This document shows positions 1-8,292 of a stretch of DNA of 64,000 nt, piece after piece. Made by a program: the position numbers and the translations under genes. Below the pieces are notes generated by a model. The model saw only the letters and a program-made list of their open reading frames with translations, made no database searches and was not told where the DNA came from. The stretch comes from an uncultured Planctomycetia bacterium (GTDB taxonomy: Bacteria > Planctomycetota > UBA1135 > GCA-002686595). How positions within the stretch are numbered: the first letter of the stretch is position 1; each line of letters starts with the position of its first letter. Location: positions 33,487 to 97,486 of the forward strand of contig CALFYL010000110.1 of NCBI GenBank assembly GCA_937952135.1. Direction: 5' to 3'.

Positions 1-114
1 AGGCAGCTCGACCAGAACGTTCGCGAGCTGGCCGAAAACCGCGGCCTGGGCCTGCAGCATTCCAACAAAGGAGGGCTCGGGGAGGATCTCTTCGAGGGGG
101 CGTTCGGGGCTCAC
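1..114 (-). CDS. Possible N-terminal fragment of an unidentified protein (runs off window)
   Basis: A minus-strand frame opens with GTG at 114 and stays open to the window edge (38 codons, beginning MSPERPLEEIL). The third codon positions are GC-rich, as expected of coding DNA here, but the plus-strand frame of the same stretch looks equally good and no clear ribosome binding site precedes the GTG. I do not recognise the product. It could also be the tail of a plus-strand gene ending near 165. Confidence 0.25.
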   Translation of the reverse strand, partial: MSPERPLEEILPEPSFVGMLQAQAAVFGQLANVLVELP

Positions 115-286
115 TGTGGGGGCCTGGGAAGGGGCCGCGCAAGGCGGGCGGCGATCACAGGCTAGCAGACGCTGCACCTCGATTGCAGCACGCGCTGAAC
201 GCGCTCCGATCGCGCTCAAGAACCGCTCGACGGTGGGCCGATCCAAGCCCCCGAGGGTCGGCGAACCAACGCCTTCCCCGGTTCCC

Positions 287-302
287 AAAGGAGTCTCCCA
301 TT
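287..302 (+). promoter_or_regulatory. Strong Shine-Dalgarno followed by an ATT start codon
   Basis: AAAGGAG (287-293), a six-base spacer, then ATT (300-302) in the sigma-factor frame. No in-frame ATG, GTG or TTG sits at a comparable distance. The strong ribosome site decides the start of the sigma gene and implies non-canonical initiation. Confidence 0.6.
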
Positions 303-1112
303 TCCGCTGAACGCTGCCTCGAGACCTACCTGGTCGAGATCAACGAGACGCCCCTGCTCAACGCCGAGCAAGAGCGCGAGCTCGCGCGTCGCATCCACCG
401 CGGGGACATCCAAGCCCGCGAGCACATGATCCGCGCCAACCTGCGCCTGGTCGTGTCGATCGCCAAGCAGTACTCCGAGCGCGGGCTGAACCTCCAGGAT
501 TTGATCGCCGAGGGCAACATCGGGCTGCTCAAGGCCGCGGAGAAGTTCGACCCCGACGCCGGCTGCCGGTTCTCGACCTACGCGACGTGGTGGATCAAGC
601 AATCGATCCGTCGCGCGCTCGTGAACACGGTGAAGTCCGTGCGCGTGCCCAGCTACATGGCCGAGATGGTCTCGAAGTGGCGCGTGACGAGCAACGAGCT
701 CGCCTTCCGCCTCGGGCGCGCGCCGAACGTCGAAGAGGTCGCCCTCGAGCTCGGCATCCCGCGCGAGAGCTGGCCGCTGCTCAAGCGCACGATCGCGAGC
801 TCGAGCCTGGGGTCGCAGGTCTCCCTCGACCGGCTCACGCAGCACCAGGACACCGTGGAGGACGAGCGCACGCGCAGCCCCGACGAGGAACTGCTCGACG
901 AGGACCTGCTGAAGCGCCTGTCGGAGTTGCTCGACGCGATCGACGAGCGCGAGGCCACGATCCTGCGCTTGCGGTACGGGCTTGGCGAGCACGGGACCGA
1001 GCCCCTGACGCTCAAGGAAATCGGCAAGATCGTGGGCCTGACGCGCGAGCGCGTGCGCCAGATCGAGCGCGAGGCGCTGCAGCGGCTCTACGAAGTGATG
1101 AACGGCGACTAG
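300..1112 (+). CDS. RNA polymerase sigma factor, sigma-70 family (RpoD/RpoS-like), probable ATT start
   Basis: Primary-type or group 2 sigma factor that directs core RNA polymerase to promoters. Region 1.2 begins almost at the start (LETYLVEINETPLL). Region 2 follows with the NLRLVVSIAKQY and FSTYATWWIKQSIRRA core motifs, then region 3, then region 4 with the LRYGL and TRERVRQIEREAL helix-turn-helix. There is no long acidic region 1.1, so it resembles a group 2 factor of about 270 residues. The frame stays open to an ATG at 183, but that upstream part is Arg-rich and unlike the family. AAAGGAG at 287-293 is followed six bases later by ATT at 300-302, in frame and just before region 1.2, so I place the start there. 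ATT starts are rare; infC is the known case. No partner gene is adjacent. Confidence 0.85.
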   Translation: MSAERCLETYLVEINETPLLNAEQERELARRIHRGDIQAREHMIRANLRLVVSIAKQYSERGLNLQDLIAEGNIGLLKAAEKFDPDAGCRFSTYATWWIKQSIRRALVNTVKSVRVPSYMAEMVSKWRVTSNELAFRLGRAPNVEEVALELGIPRESWPLLKRTIASSSLGSQVSLDRLTQHQDTVEDERTRSPDEELLDEDLLKRLSELLDAIDEREATILRLRYGLGEHGTEPLTLKEIGKIVGLTRERVRQIEREALQRLYEVMNGD

Positions 1113-1701
1113 CCCGTCGGCGCCGGCGACGGGCCTGCGCGACGAACTCGCGCCGAGGGCTCGTGCGGCGGCGATCGCCGAGACTCCCGCGCGGTGGGGG
1201 AGGGGAGAGGCGCGGCGTGGCGCCGAACCTAGCGTGCAACGCAGGAGCTCCACGGTTCGCCGAGCCGGCCGTGGGCGCTGGACCCTCCGCGCTCGGCGCA
1301 TGGGCGCGCGCGGAGGCGTCAAACCGAGGCCTTTCGCGCTCTATCTGGGTCGTAAGTGGCACTCTAAGCGCCTGCATCCGCACCCATGACGAGCTACGGC
1401 GGCAGCTGAGTTCGCCGGTCCGACGAGCGAGCGCGCGTCCCCGTCGATCCGCGGAACGTCGGCCGCCCGCGACGGGTCGTCGCGCGCGCTCGGAAGTCGC
1501 TGGCGCGCGCCGGTGCTTCGTTTGGCCACCCAACACTAAACAGGCGGTTAGACGAAGCTTAGTGCCAATTACGGGACTGGTTGCACGGTCGACGCGGCGT
1601 GGACCACACCCTCACGCCGTGCGAGAAACGGCTTGTTGGCGCCTCACGGGAGTGTGACACTCGCGGCGGCTCGCGCCTTCCGCCGGCACTGGAGGTGCCC
1701 C
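1113..1701. other. Intergenic region with no recognisable gene
   Basis: 589 bases between the sigma factor and the histidine kinase. I see no conserved ORF, tRNA or convincing promoter. A 6-bp inverted repeat, CACTAA (1534-1539) with TTAGTG (1559-1564), lies in a locally AT-richer patch. It could be an operator or a weak hairpin ahead of the kinase gene. Confidence 0.4.
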
Positions 1702-4700
1702 GTGTTTCGACTCCGCCACGCGCCGATCGCGGTGAAACTGCCGCTGGGAATCGGCCTGCTGCTCGTCGCCGTCCTGGGCGGCGTGACGTGGGCGTCGTAC
1801 ACCGAGGTTCGCCGCTCGATCATGTCGGTCGCGGCCGAGCGAATGGAGAGCCTCTCGGCGCAACTGTCCGGGAGGCTGGAACTTCTGGCGCAGCAGCGCT
1901 TCGCGGTGGTGCGGGAGCTCGCCGCGGAGTCGGCGATCGCCCAGTGCCTCGACAACCCCGACTCCGCGAACTGCGCGGTCGCCCGAGCCACGCTCGAGCG
2001 CCACGCGAGCCGCAACCCCAGCAACCAGATCGTCGCCCTCGAAGTGTGGGACGCCGAGGGAACGCCGACCGTCGTTCACGGCGAGGCGCGGCCCGCGCCA
2101 CGGAAGGACGCAGCTCGCACGATGGAGGCCGTGCGCGGCTCCGACACCGCGGTGTCGCTCGCCCCGTTCAACGAAGTCGACGAGCACCTGCACTACCGAG
2201 TGGTGGCGAGCGTGCGCGGCGAGGACGGCAACATCGCCGGCTACGTGACGGAGGTTCGGCGCGTCGCGAACTCGCCGGACACCGCCCGCGACCTCTCCGA
2301 GTTGCTCGGCTCCGACGCGCGCTTCTTCATCGGCACGCGCGACGGCTTGTGGAACGACTTCAGCCGCGCGATCGACAGCCCGCCGACCTCCGTGTTCGAA
2401 AGCGATGGACCGATCGAGTACCAGCGCCCGGGCCACGCGCCCGTGCTCGCGCAGGCGACGACCATCGCGGGCGGCCCCTGGCGGATGGTGATCGAGTTTC
2501 CGGTCGGAGGGATCTTCCGGCCCGCCGAGAACTACCTGCGCAAGGCCGGGCTCGTCAGTCTGCTCATCGTGATCGTCTGCGCGGGTGTCGGCCTGTGGTT
2601 CAGCCGGCGCATCACGCAGCCGCTGGAGCTCGTGACCCAGGCGGCCGAATCGATGGCCTCCGGGCAACGCGGTTCGCGTGTGTCGGTGAGTCGTCGCGAC
2701 GAACTCGGACGTCTGCAGTCCTCGTTCAACACGATGGCCACGGAGGTCGAACAGTCCCGCGAGCGAGTCGAAGCCCTCGCGCGGCGCTACAAACTGTTGT
2801 TCGACGAGAGCCCGCTGCCCATGTGGGTCACCGACGCCGAGAGCGGGCGCTTCCTCGACGTCAACGAGGCCGCGCTCGACCACTACGGCTACTCGCTCGA
2901 GGAGTTCCGTGAGCGGACGGAGGCGGACATCACGGTCGGCAAGACGCGCGACGACGACCGCGCGCTCACGCCGCAGCCCGCCTCGAACAACGCGCATGGC
3001 TTTGTCCAGCACCGGTTGCGCAACGGTCGCGTCGTCGATGTGGAGCGCACGCGGCGCGAGCTCACGGTCGACGGCCGCCGCACGTGCCTCACGCTCGCGC
3101 ACGACGTCACCGATCGAGTGGCCGCCGAACGTTCGCTCCGCGACAGCGAAGCGAAGCTGCAACAGATGAACCTCGCCTTGGAGCGGCGCGTCGAGGAGCG
3201 CGAGCAGGCGGAATCCGCGTTGCGCGAGAGCCGCCAGAACCTCGCCACGACGCTCGACAGCATCGGAGACGCGGTCATCTCGACCGATGCGCAGGGCCGC
3301 ATCGTCCGACTCAATCCCGTGGCCGAGAAGCTCACGGGCTGGAGCGCCGAGGAAGCGCAGGGACTGCCACTCGGCGAGGTCTTCCGAGTCCTCGACGAAG
3401 ACACGGGCGCGGCCGTCGAGAACTCGTTCGAGCACGTGCTCCGCGCGGGCGTCGCCGTCGAGCTGCCCAACCGCGCGGTGCTCCTGACTCGCAGCGGCGT
3501 CAAGCTCCCGATCGCCGACAGCGCCGCACCGATTCGCAACGGCGCGAACGAGCTGCTGGGCGTCGTGCTCGTGTTCCGCGACATCAGCGAGGAGCGAGCG
3601 GCGCAGCGCGCACTTCTCGAGAAGGAAGCGCGCAAGAGCGCGGTGCTCGAAGCGGCCCTCGACGGCATCGTGACGATGGACCACCGCGGCTTGATCCTCG
3701 AATTCAACGGCGCCGCCGAGCGCATCTTCGGGATCGCGCAGGAGAAGGCGCTCGGCCAGCCGCTCGCGGAGTTGATCATCCCGGCGCGCGAGCGCGAGAA
3801 GCACCGGCAAGGACTGGCGCACTACCTCGCGACCGGCGAAGGTCCGATCCTCGGCAAGCGGCTCGAAGTCGCAGCGACGCGCGCCAACGGCAAGGAGTTC
3901 GCGGCCGAGATCAGCATCGTGCGAAGCGGAAAGATCGACCCCCCGGTCTTCACCGGCTTCATCCGCGACGTGTCGGAGCGCAAACAACTCGAGGCGCAGC
4001 TCCGCCAGTCTCAGAAGATGGAGGCCATCGGCCGGCTGGCCGGAGGCGTGGCGCACGACTTCAACAACTTGCTGTCGGTGATCATCGGCTACGCGGATCT
4101 GCTCGCGTCCGAGGCCGGAAGCGACGCGCGCCAGGAGCTCGCGGAGATCACGGCGGCCGGCCAGCGCGGCGCGCACCTCACACGCCAGTTGCTGGCCTTC
4201 AGCCGTCAACAGGTGCTTCAACCCGAGGTGCTCGATCTCAATGAGGCCCTCTCGAACATGGAGGGCATGCTCCACCGCTTGATCGGCGAGGACATCGAGT
4301 TCGCGTTCCTGAAGGCTCGGCGGCCGGCGCTGATCCACGCCGATCCGGGGCAGATCGAACAGATCGTGATGAACCTCGTGGTCAATGCGCGCGACGCGAT
4401 GAAGAGCGGCGGCAAGTTGACGATCGAGGTCGGACGCGTCGAACTCGACGCGGACTACGCCGCCGACCACCCCGACGTCGAGCCCGGTCCGTTCATCATG
4501 CTGGCCGTCTCCGACACCGGCGTCGGAATGGACGAAGCGACCAAGGCACGCGTGTTCGAGCCCTTCTTCACGACCAAGGAGCAGGGAAAGGGAACCGGCC
4601 TCGGACTCGCAACCGTGTTCGGGATCGTGAAGCAGAGCGGGGGCAGCATCTGGCTCTACAGCGAGCCGAACGGCGGCACGACCTTCAAGGTCTACTTGCC

Positions 4701-5139
4701 CGAGGCCGATCGCTCGACCGCGGCCGATCCGGCGCGCGCGCCGTCGGCGAACCACACGGACCTTCGCGGCCGTGAAACCGTCCTCTTGGTCGAGGACGAC
4801 GACCAGCTTCGCGTGCTCAGCCGGAACATCCTCGAGCGGCAGGGCTACCGCATCCTCAACGCCGCGAGTGGAGACGAGGCCCTGCGCATCTGCCAGCACC
4901 ACCCGGGGCTGATCCATCTCTTGCTCACCGACGTGGTGATGCCGCGCATGAGCGGACGCCAACTGGCGGACCGCCTGCGCGCGCTGCGCCCCGAGACCAA
5001 GACGCTCTACATGTCGGGCTACACCGACGAGGCGATCACCCAACACGGCGTCCTCGACGCCGGTGTGGACTTCGTGCAGAAACCCCTGACCGCGCGCGGC
5101 CTCGCCGAGAAGGTGCGCGAAGTGCTCGATTCCGACTGA
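1702..5139 (+). CDS. Hybrid sensor histidine kinase with HAMP, three PAS domains and a receiver domain
   Basis: Membrane-bound hybrid kinase of about 1145 residues that senses a signal and passes phosphate to its own receiver domain. TM1 is at about residues 14-33, followed by an extracytoplasmic sensor of about 250 residues, TM2 near 283-303 and a HAMP linker. Then come three PAS domains (about 365-490, 520-640, 645-770), a HisKA domain with phosphoacceptor H785 in VAHDFNN, an HATPase domain with DTGVGM and GTGLGL motifs, and a C-terminal receiver with acceptor Asp 1077 in LLLTDVVMP. The GTG at 1702 is chosen because GGAGG lies at 1691-1695; an upstream ATG at 1633 is also in frame. No output regulator is adjacent, so its target is unknown. 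It converges on the next gene. Confidence 0.9.
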   Translation: MFRLRHAPIAVKLPLGIGLLLVAVLGGVTWASYTEVRRSIMSVAAERMESLSAQLSGRLELLAQQRFAVVRELAAESAIAQCLDNPDSANCAVARATLERHASRNPSNQIVALEVWDAEGTPTVVHGEARPAPRKDAARTMEAVRGSDTAVSLAPFNEVDEHLHYRVVASVRGEDGNIAGYVTEVRRVANSPDTARDLSELLGSDARFFIGTRDGLWNDFSRAIDSPPTSVFESDGPIEYQRPGHAPVLAQATTIAGGPWRMVIEFPVGGIFRPAENYLRKAGLVSLLIVIVCAGVGLWFSRRITQPLELVTQAAESMASGQRGSRVSVSRRDELGRLQSSFNTMATEVEQSRERVEALARRYKLLFDESPLPMWVTDAESGRFLDVNEAALDHYGYSLEEFRERTEADITVGKTRDDDRALTPQPASNNAHGFVQHRLRNGRVVDVERTRRELTVDGRRTCLTLAHDVTDRVAAERSLRDSEAKLQQMNLALERRVEEREQAESALRESRQNLATTLDSIGDAVISTDAQGRIVRLNPVAEKLTGWSAEEAQGLPLGEVFRVLDEDTGAAVENSFEHVLRAGVAVELPNRAVLLTRSGVKLPIADSAAPIRNGANELLGVVLVFRDISEERAAQRALLEKEARKSAVLEAALDGIVTMDHRGLILEFNGAAERIFGIAQEKALGQPLAELIIPAREREKHRQGLAHYLATGEGPILGKRLEVAATRANGKEFAAEISIVRSGKIDPPVFTGFIRDVSERKQLEAQLRQSQKMEAIGRLAGGVAHDFNNLLSVIIGYADLLASEAGSDARQELAEITAAGQRGAHLTRQLLAFSRQQVLQPEVLDLNEALSNMEGMLHRLIGEDIEFAFLKARRPALIHADPGQIEQIVMNLVVNARDAMKSGGKLTIEVGRVELDADYAADHPDVEPGPFIMLAVSDTGVGMDEATKARVFEPFFTTKEQGKGTGLGLATVFGIVKQSGGSIWLYSEPNGGTTFKVYLPEADRSTAADPARAPSANHTDLRGRETVLLVEDDDQLRVLSRNILERQGYRILNAASGDEALRICQHHPGLIHLLLTDVVMPRMSGRQLADRLRALRPETKTLYMSGYTDEAITQHGVLDAGVDFVQKPLTARGLAEKVREVLDSD

Positions 5140-5157
5140 ACGCGGCGCGAGCGTTCA
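5137..5157. terminator. Bidirectional hairpin in which two convergent stop codons pair
   Basis: TGAACGC (5137-5143) pairs perfectly with GCGTTCA (5151-5157) around a 7-base loop. The left arm contains the TGA of the kinase and the right arm contains the reverse-complement TGA of the convergent membrane-protein gene. It is probably a shared terminator; there is no T-run on either side. Confidence 0.5.
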
Positions 5158-5868
5158 ACGGGCGTCTTCGAACCCTCGTTCGACCGCTCGTGTATGACGA
5201 AGTTCCGCACTCGCAGTCAACCACGCATAGGCGCCGAGGAGCGGCAGCGCGGCATAGAAGGAAAAGAGTGTGAGGGTGAGCAGCACGGACGCCGTCTGCT
5301 GAGCGACGGCGCGACTGGGATCGGACCGGTCGATGCCGGCCATGAGGTTGAGGGCGGCGTTTTCGAGGTCGAGCGCGAAGAGAGTCACGACGATCAACGC
5401 CAGTGGCATGAGCGTGAGCACCAGCGTCGCAAACCACGAGCACGCGGCGCCGACGCGCAGAAAGCGCGCATACAAGAGCACGCGAACCAGCGCGATGAGC
5501 GCCAGGAACCAAAGGTTGATCCGCATCGCGCTCTCGAGGTTCATCCAACGCTCCACGGGCAACGCGTAGAGCCACGCCAGCGGCGAGGTGAAGCCGACGA
5601 CGGCCACGACGCTGCTGTAGTTGCGGCGGTGAAGCCGCAGCGGCCGAAGCAGCAACCAGATCAACCCGGCAAGTCCGAACACGTAGACCACCGATCCGAC
5701 ACCCGACTTCTGCGCGAGGCCTGCGTACGGATGATCCCAGTAGCGTCCGATGCCAGCGATCCACGCGAGCCCGAGGCCCAGGCGCGCATCGCGCCAGTCG
5801 AGGGCGGAGTACTCGTCGGCGCGCAGGCGAAAGCTGAGGGTGCGAAGAACGATCGAGAGTTTCGACAT
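5155..5868 (-). CDS. Integral membrane protein of unknown function
   Basis: A 237-residue protein with an N-terminal cytoplasmic-looking stretch followed by five or six hydrophobic helices, including GVGSVVYVFGLAGLIWLLL, LWFLALIALVRVLLYARFL and LVLTLMPLALIVVTLFAL. Short Arg-rich loops separate the helices. The pattern resembles YIP1-type small membrane proteins, but I cannot assign a family. It stands alone between the histidine kinase (convergent) and hemW (divergent, 139 bases away). Confidence 0.65.
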   Translation of the reverse strand: MSKLSIVLRTLSFRLRADEYSALDWRDARLGLGLAWIAGIGRYWDHPYAGLAQKSGVGSVVYVFGLAGLIWLLLRPLRLHRRNYSSVVAVVGFTSPLAWLYALPVERWMNLESAMRINLWFLALIALVRVLLYARFLRVGAACSWFATLVLTLMPLALIVVTLFALDLENAALNLMAGIDRSDPSRAVAQQTASVLLTLTLFSFYAALPLLGAYAWLTASAELRHTRAVERGFEDAR

Positions 5869-6007
5869 GGATGCGAGGGCCTCGTGCGGCCGGTGGGAAC
5901 GCGCAGCGCGATGGACGCCGCGCGGCTTTCACGGCTTCCGACAATCGGTGGGGTAACCTGTCGCGGTGACGACGACTCGAACCGACAAGGAGGCCGCGGC
6001 CGCCATC

Positions 6008-7168
6008 ATGCTGCCAAAGGCCTCGGCGGGAACGCCGGTGTACGTGCACCTGCCGTTCTGCGCGGCGAAATGCCACTACTGCGATTTCTTCTCCGTCGCC
6101 GCCGAGGGACAGGACATCGAAGGCTTGCTCGCCGCGCTGCGGCGCGAGATCGAGCTGCGAGCGCCGCGTGCTCCGCGCACCGTGTTCCTCGGCGGTGGAA
6201 CCCCGAGCCTGCTCACGAGCGCGCAACTGCGCGAGTTGCTCGACACGCTGCAACGCTGCACGGGTTTCCGCGAGAGCGCGACCGAGGTCACGATCGAGTG
6301 CAATCCCGAGAGCTTGAGCCGCGACAAAGCGCGCGCGCTCCTCGACTGCGGCGTCAACCGCTTCTCGATCGGCTTCCAAACGCTCGACGACGCCACGTTG
6401 AAGTTGTTCGGACGCGTGCACTCCGCGGAACAGTCCTTTCGCGCCTACGACGCGGTGCGCGCGGCGGGAGCGACGAACGTCAACGTCGACTTCATCTACG
6501 CGACGCCCGGGCAGAGCCTGGACGAATGGCGTGCGACCCTGGAACGCATCGTCGCGCTCGGCACGGACCATCTCTCCGCTTACAACCTGACGTTCGAGGA
6601 AGAGACGCCGTTTCGCCGCTGGCTCGAACAAGGCAAGTTGCACAAACAGCCTGAAGACGTCGAACTCGAGTTCTTCCACCTCACGCGCAAGCGCTTGAGC
6701 GAGGCGGGTCTGAACGCTTATGAGATTTCGAACTTTGCGCGCGAGGGCCGTGCGTGCGAGCACAACCTCAATTACTGGCGCAACGGCGAATATGTCGGTC
6801 TCGGTCCGTCGGCGGTGAGCAAGGTCGAGTCCACGCGCGGCGGCAACGTGAAGTCGGTGGGGGAGTACAAACGCCGAATCGCCGAGCGCGAGAACGCGTG
6901 CGAGTGGAGCGAGACCCCCGGACCGCTGGCGCGGCTCGGAGAGACCTGGTGGCTGGGCCTGCGGCTGGAGCGCGGGTTGAGCGCTAAGGAAGCGCGCGAG
7001 CGCGCCGGTGCGACGGCGGCCGGTCCCGATCGCGCCGCCGCCACCGTCGAACGGATGGCCGCCGCGGGCTGGCTCCGAGAGGTCGACGGCCGCTGGACGC
7101 TGAGCGCGGCCGGGCTGCCCGTGGCCGACGCAGTTGCACGCGAGTTCCTGCGTCTGCGAGACGAGTGA
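6008..7168 (+). CDS. hemW: HemW-like radical SAM protein (heme chaperone / HemN homologue)
   Basis: Radical SAM protein of the HemN/HemW family. The CxxxCxxC cluster that holds the 4Fe-4S centre is C18-C22-C25 (CAAKCHYC). GGGTPSLL follows, then the conserved IECNPESL, GVNRFSIGFQTLD and YNLTFEEETPF stretches and a C-terminal HemN domain. The length of about 386 residues and the lack of the N-terminal extension of true coproporphyrinogen dehydrogenases favour HemW, which delivers heme. The ATG at 6008 fits the family N-terminus and has AAGGAGG at 5987-5993, although the spacing of 14 is long; a GTG at 5966 is the alternative. It is followed by pyrF after 165 bases. Confidence 0.85.
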   Translation: MLPKASAGTPVYVHLPFCAAKCHYCDFFSVAAEGQDIEGLLAALRREIELRAPRAPRTVFLGGGTPSLLTSAQLRELLDTLQRCTGFRESATEVTIECNPESLSRDKARALLDCGVNRFSIGFQTLDDATLKLFGRVHSAEQSFRAYDAVRAAGATNVNVDFIYATPGQSLDEWRATLERIVALGTDHLSAYNLTFEEETPFRRWLEQGKLHKQPEDVELEFFHLTRKRLSEAGLNAYEISNFAREGRACEHNLNYWRNGEYVGLGPSAVSKVESTRGGNVKSVGEYKRRIAERENACEWSETPGPLARLGETWWLGLRLERGLSAKEARERAGATAAGPDRAAATVERMAAAGWLREVDGRWTLSAAGLPVADAVAREFLRLRDE

Positions 7169-7333
7169 CTTCGCTCGCGAGGCCGTCCGACGCCGGGCCT
7201 GCGCCGCGCGGGCCCGCGACGAGCGACTCCGCGGCGAAAACGGGCCCCTGACCCCGCCGCGGCGTGACCGATAGACTGCGCGGCTCGCGGGGCCGCGACG
7301 GGCGCCCGAAACCGCCTCCCAAGAAGCCACGCC

Positions 7334-8266
7334 GTGAACTACGCCGACCGCCTCGCCGCTGCCATCGCGCACTGCGGCAATCCGTGCCTGATCGGACTCG
7401 ACCCGCACATCGACCTCTTGCCCGACGCCTTCGCGGTCGCGCGCGACACCCGCGCCCCGCGCCACGTTCGCGCGCAGGCGATCGGCGACTTCTGTTGCGA
7501 GATCGTCGAGCTGTGCCGCGGCCGCGTGCCGGCCGTGAAGCCGCAGTCGGCCTTCTTCGAGGTCTTCGGCGCCGACGGCGCGCAGCAGTGGGAGCGCGTG
7601 GTCGCCGCCGCGCACGCCGCCGGCCTGCTCGTGATCGGCGATGTGAAGCGCGGCGACATCGCGAGCACGGCCGCCGCCTACGCCACCGCGTTCCTCGAAG
7701 GCCCCGGCGACCGGCCCGACACGCTGTGCGACGCCGTCACGCTCTCGCCCTTCCTCGGCGCCGATTCGATCGAACCCTTTCTTTCGGTGTGCCAGCGCAC
7801 CGGGACCGGCATCTATGTGCTCGTGCGGACGTCGAACAAGGGCAGCGCGGACTTCCAGCGCCACGGCGAGCCCGAACTCTCGCTCGTGATCGCCGACCGG
7901 CTCGTCGAGTGGGGCCGCGCGCTCACCGGCGCGAGCGGTTGGTCGAGCGCGGGCGCAGTCGTCGGAGCGACGCACGCCGCCGAGTTGCGCACGTTCCGCG
8001 CGCGCATGCCGAACACTCCGCTGCTGCTGCCGGGCTATGGCGCGCAAGGCGCGGGCGCGTCGGACATCGTCGACGCCTTCCGCGGCGCCGACGGAGCGAC
8101 GCAACTCGCCGGAGCGCTCGTCAACTCGTCGCGCGGCGTGCTGTTCGCCCACCGCGATGCGTCGCAGCGCGGAAAGCCCTGGAAGGACGCCTCGCGCGAC
8201 GCGCTCGAGCACATGATCGCGGACGTCACCGGCGCCATCGACCGCGCGTCGAGCGTCGCGAGCTAG
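7334..8266 (+). CDS. pyrF: Orotidine 5'-phosphate decarboxylase, type 2
   Basis: Catalyses the last step of UMP synthesis, the decarboxylation of orotidine monophosphate. The signature of the type 2 (long) family is visible: GLDPHIDLLP near the N-terminus, VKPQSAFFE, and the catalytic GDVKRGDI loop at about residues 102-109, followed by LVRTSNKGSADFQ and the C-terminal phosphate-binding LLPGYGAQG. The length of 310 residues agrees with this group, which is longer than E. coli PyrF. The start is GTG. Twenty-six bases separate its stop from bshC, so the two may be co-transcribed. Confidence 0.92.
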   Translation: MNYADRLAAAIAHCGNPCLIGLDPHIDLLPDAFAVARDTRAPRHVRAQAIGDFCCEIVELCRGRVPAVKPQSAFFEVFGADGAQQWERVVAAAHAAGLLVIGDVKRGDIASTAAAYATAFLEGPGDRPDTLCDAVTLSPFLGADSIEPFLSVCQRTGTGIYVLVRTSNKGSADFQRHGEPELSLVIADRLVEWGRALTGASGWSSAGAVVGATHAAELRTFRARMPNTPLLLPGYGAQGAGASDIVDAFRGADGATQLAGALVNSSRGVLFAHRDASQRGKPWKDASRDALEHMIADVTGAIDRASSVAS

Positions 8267-8292
8267 CGCGCGCCGCCCACCCAGCTACCCAC

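Noticed and set aside
1612..5046. A 1144-codon minus-strand open frame opposite the histidine kinase
   Set aside because: A shadow caused by high GC. No motif, while the plus strand has complete HAMP-PAS-HisKA-REC signatures.
5036..8212. A 1058-codon minus-strand open frame across hemW and pyrF
   Set aside because: Shadow of two well-recognised genes.
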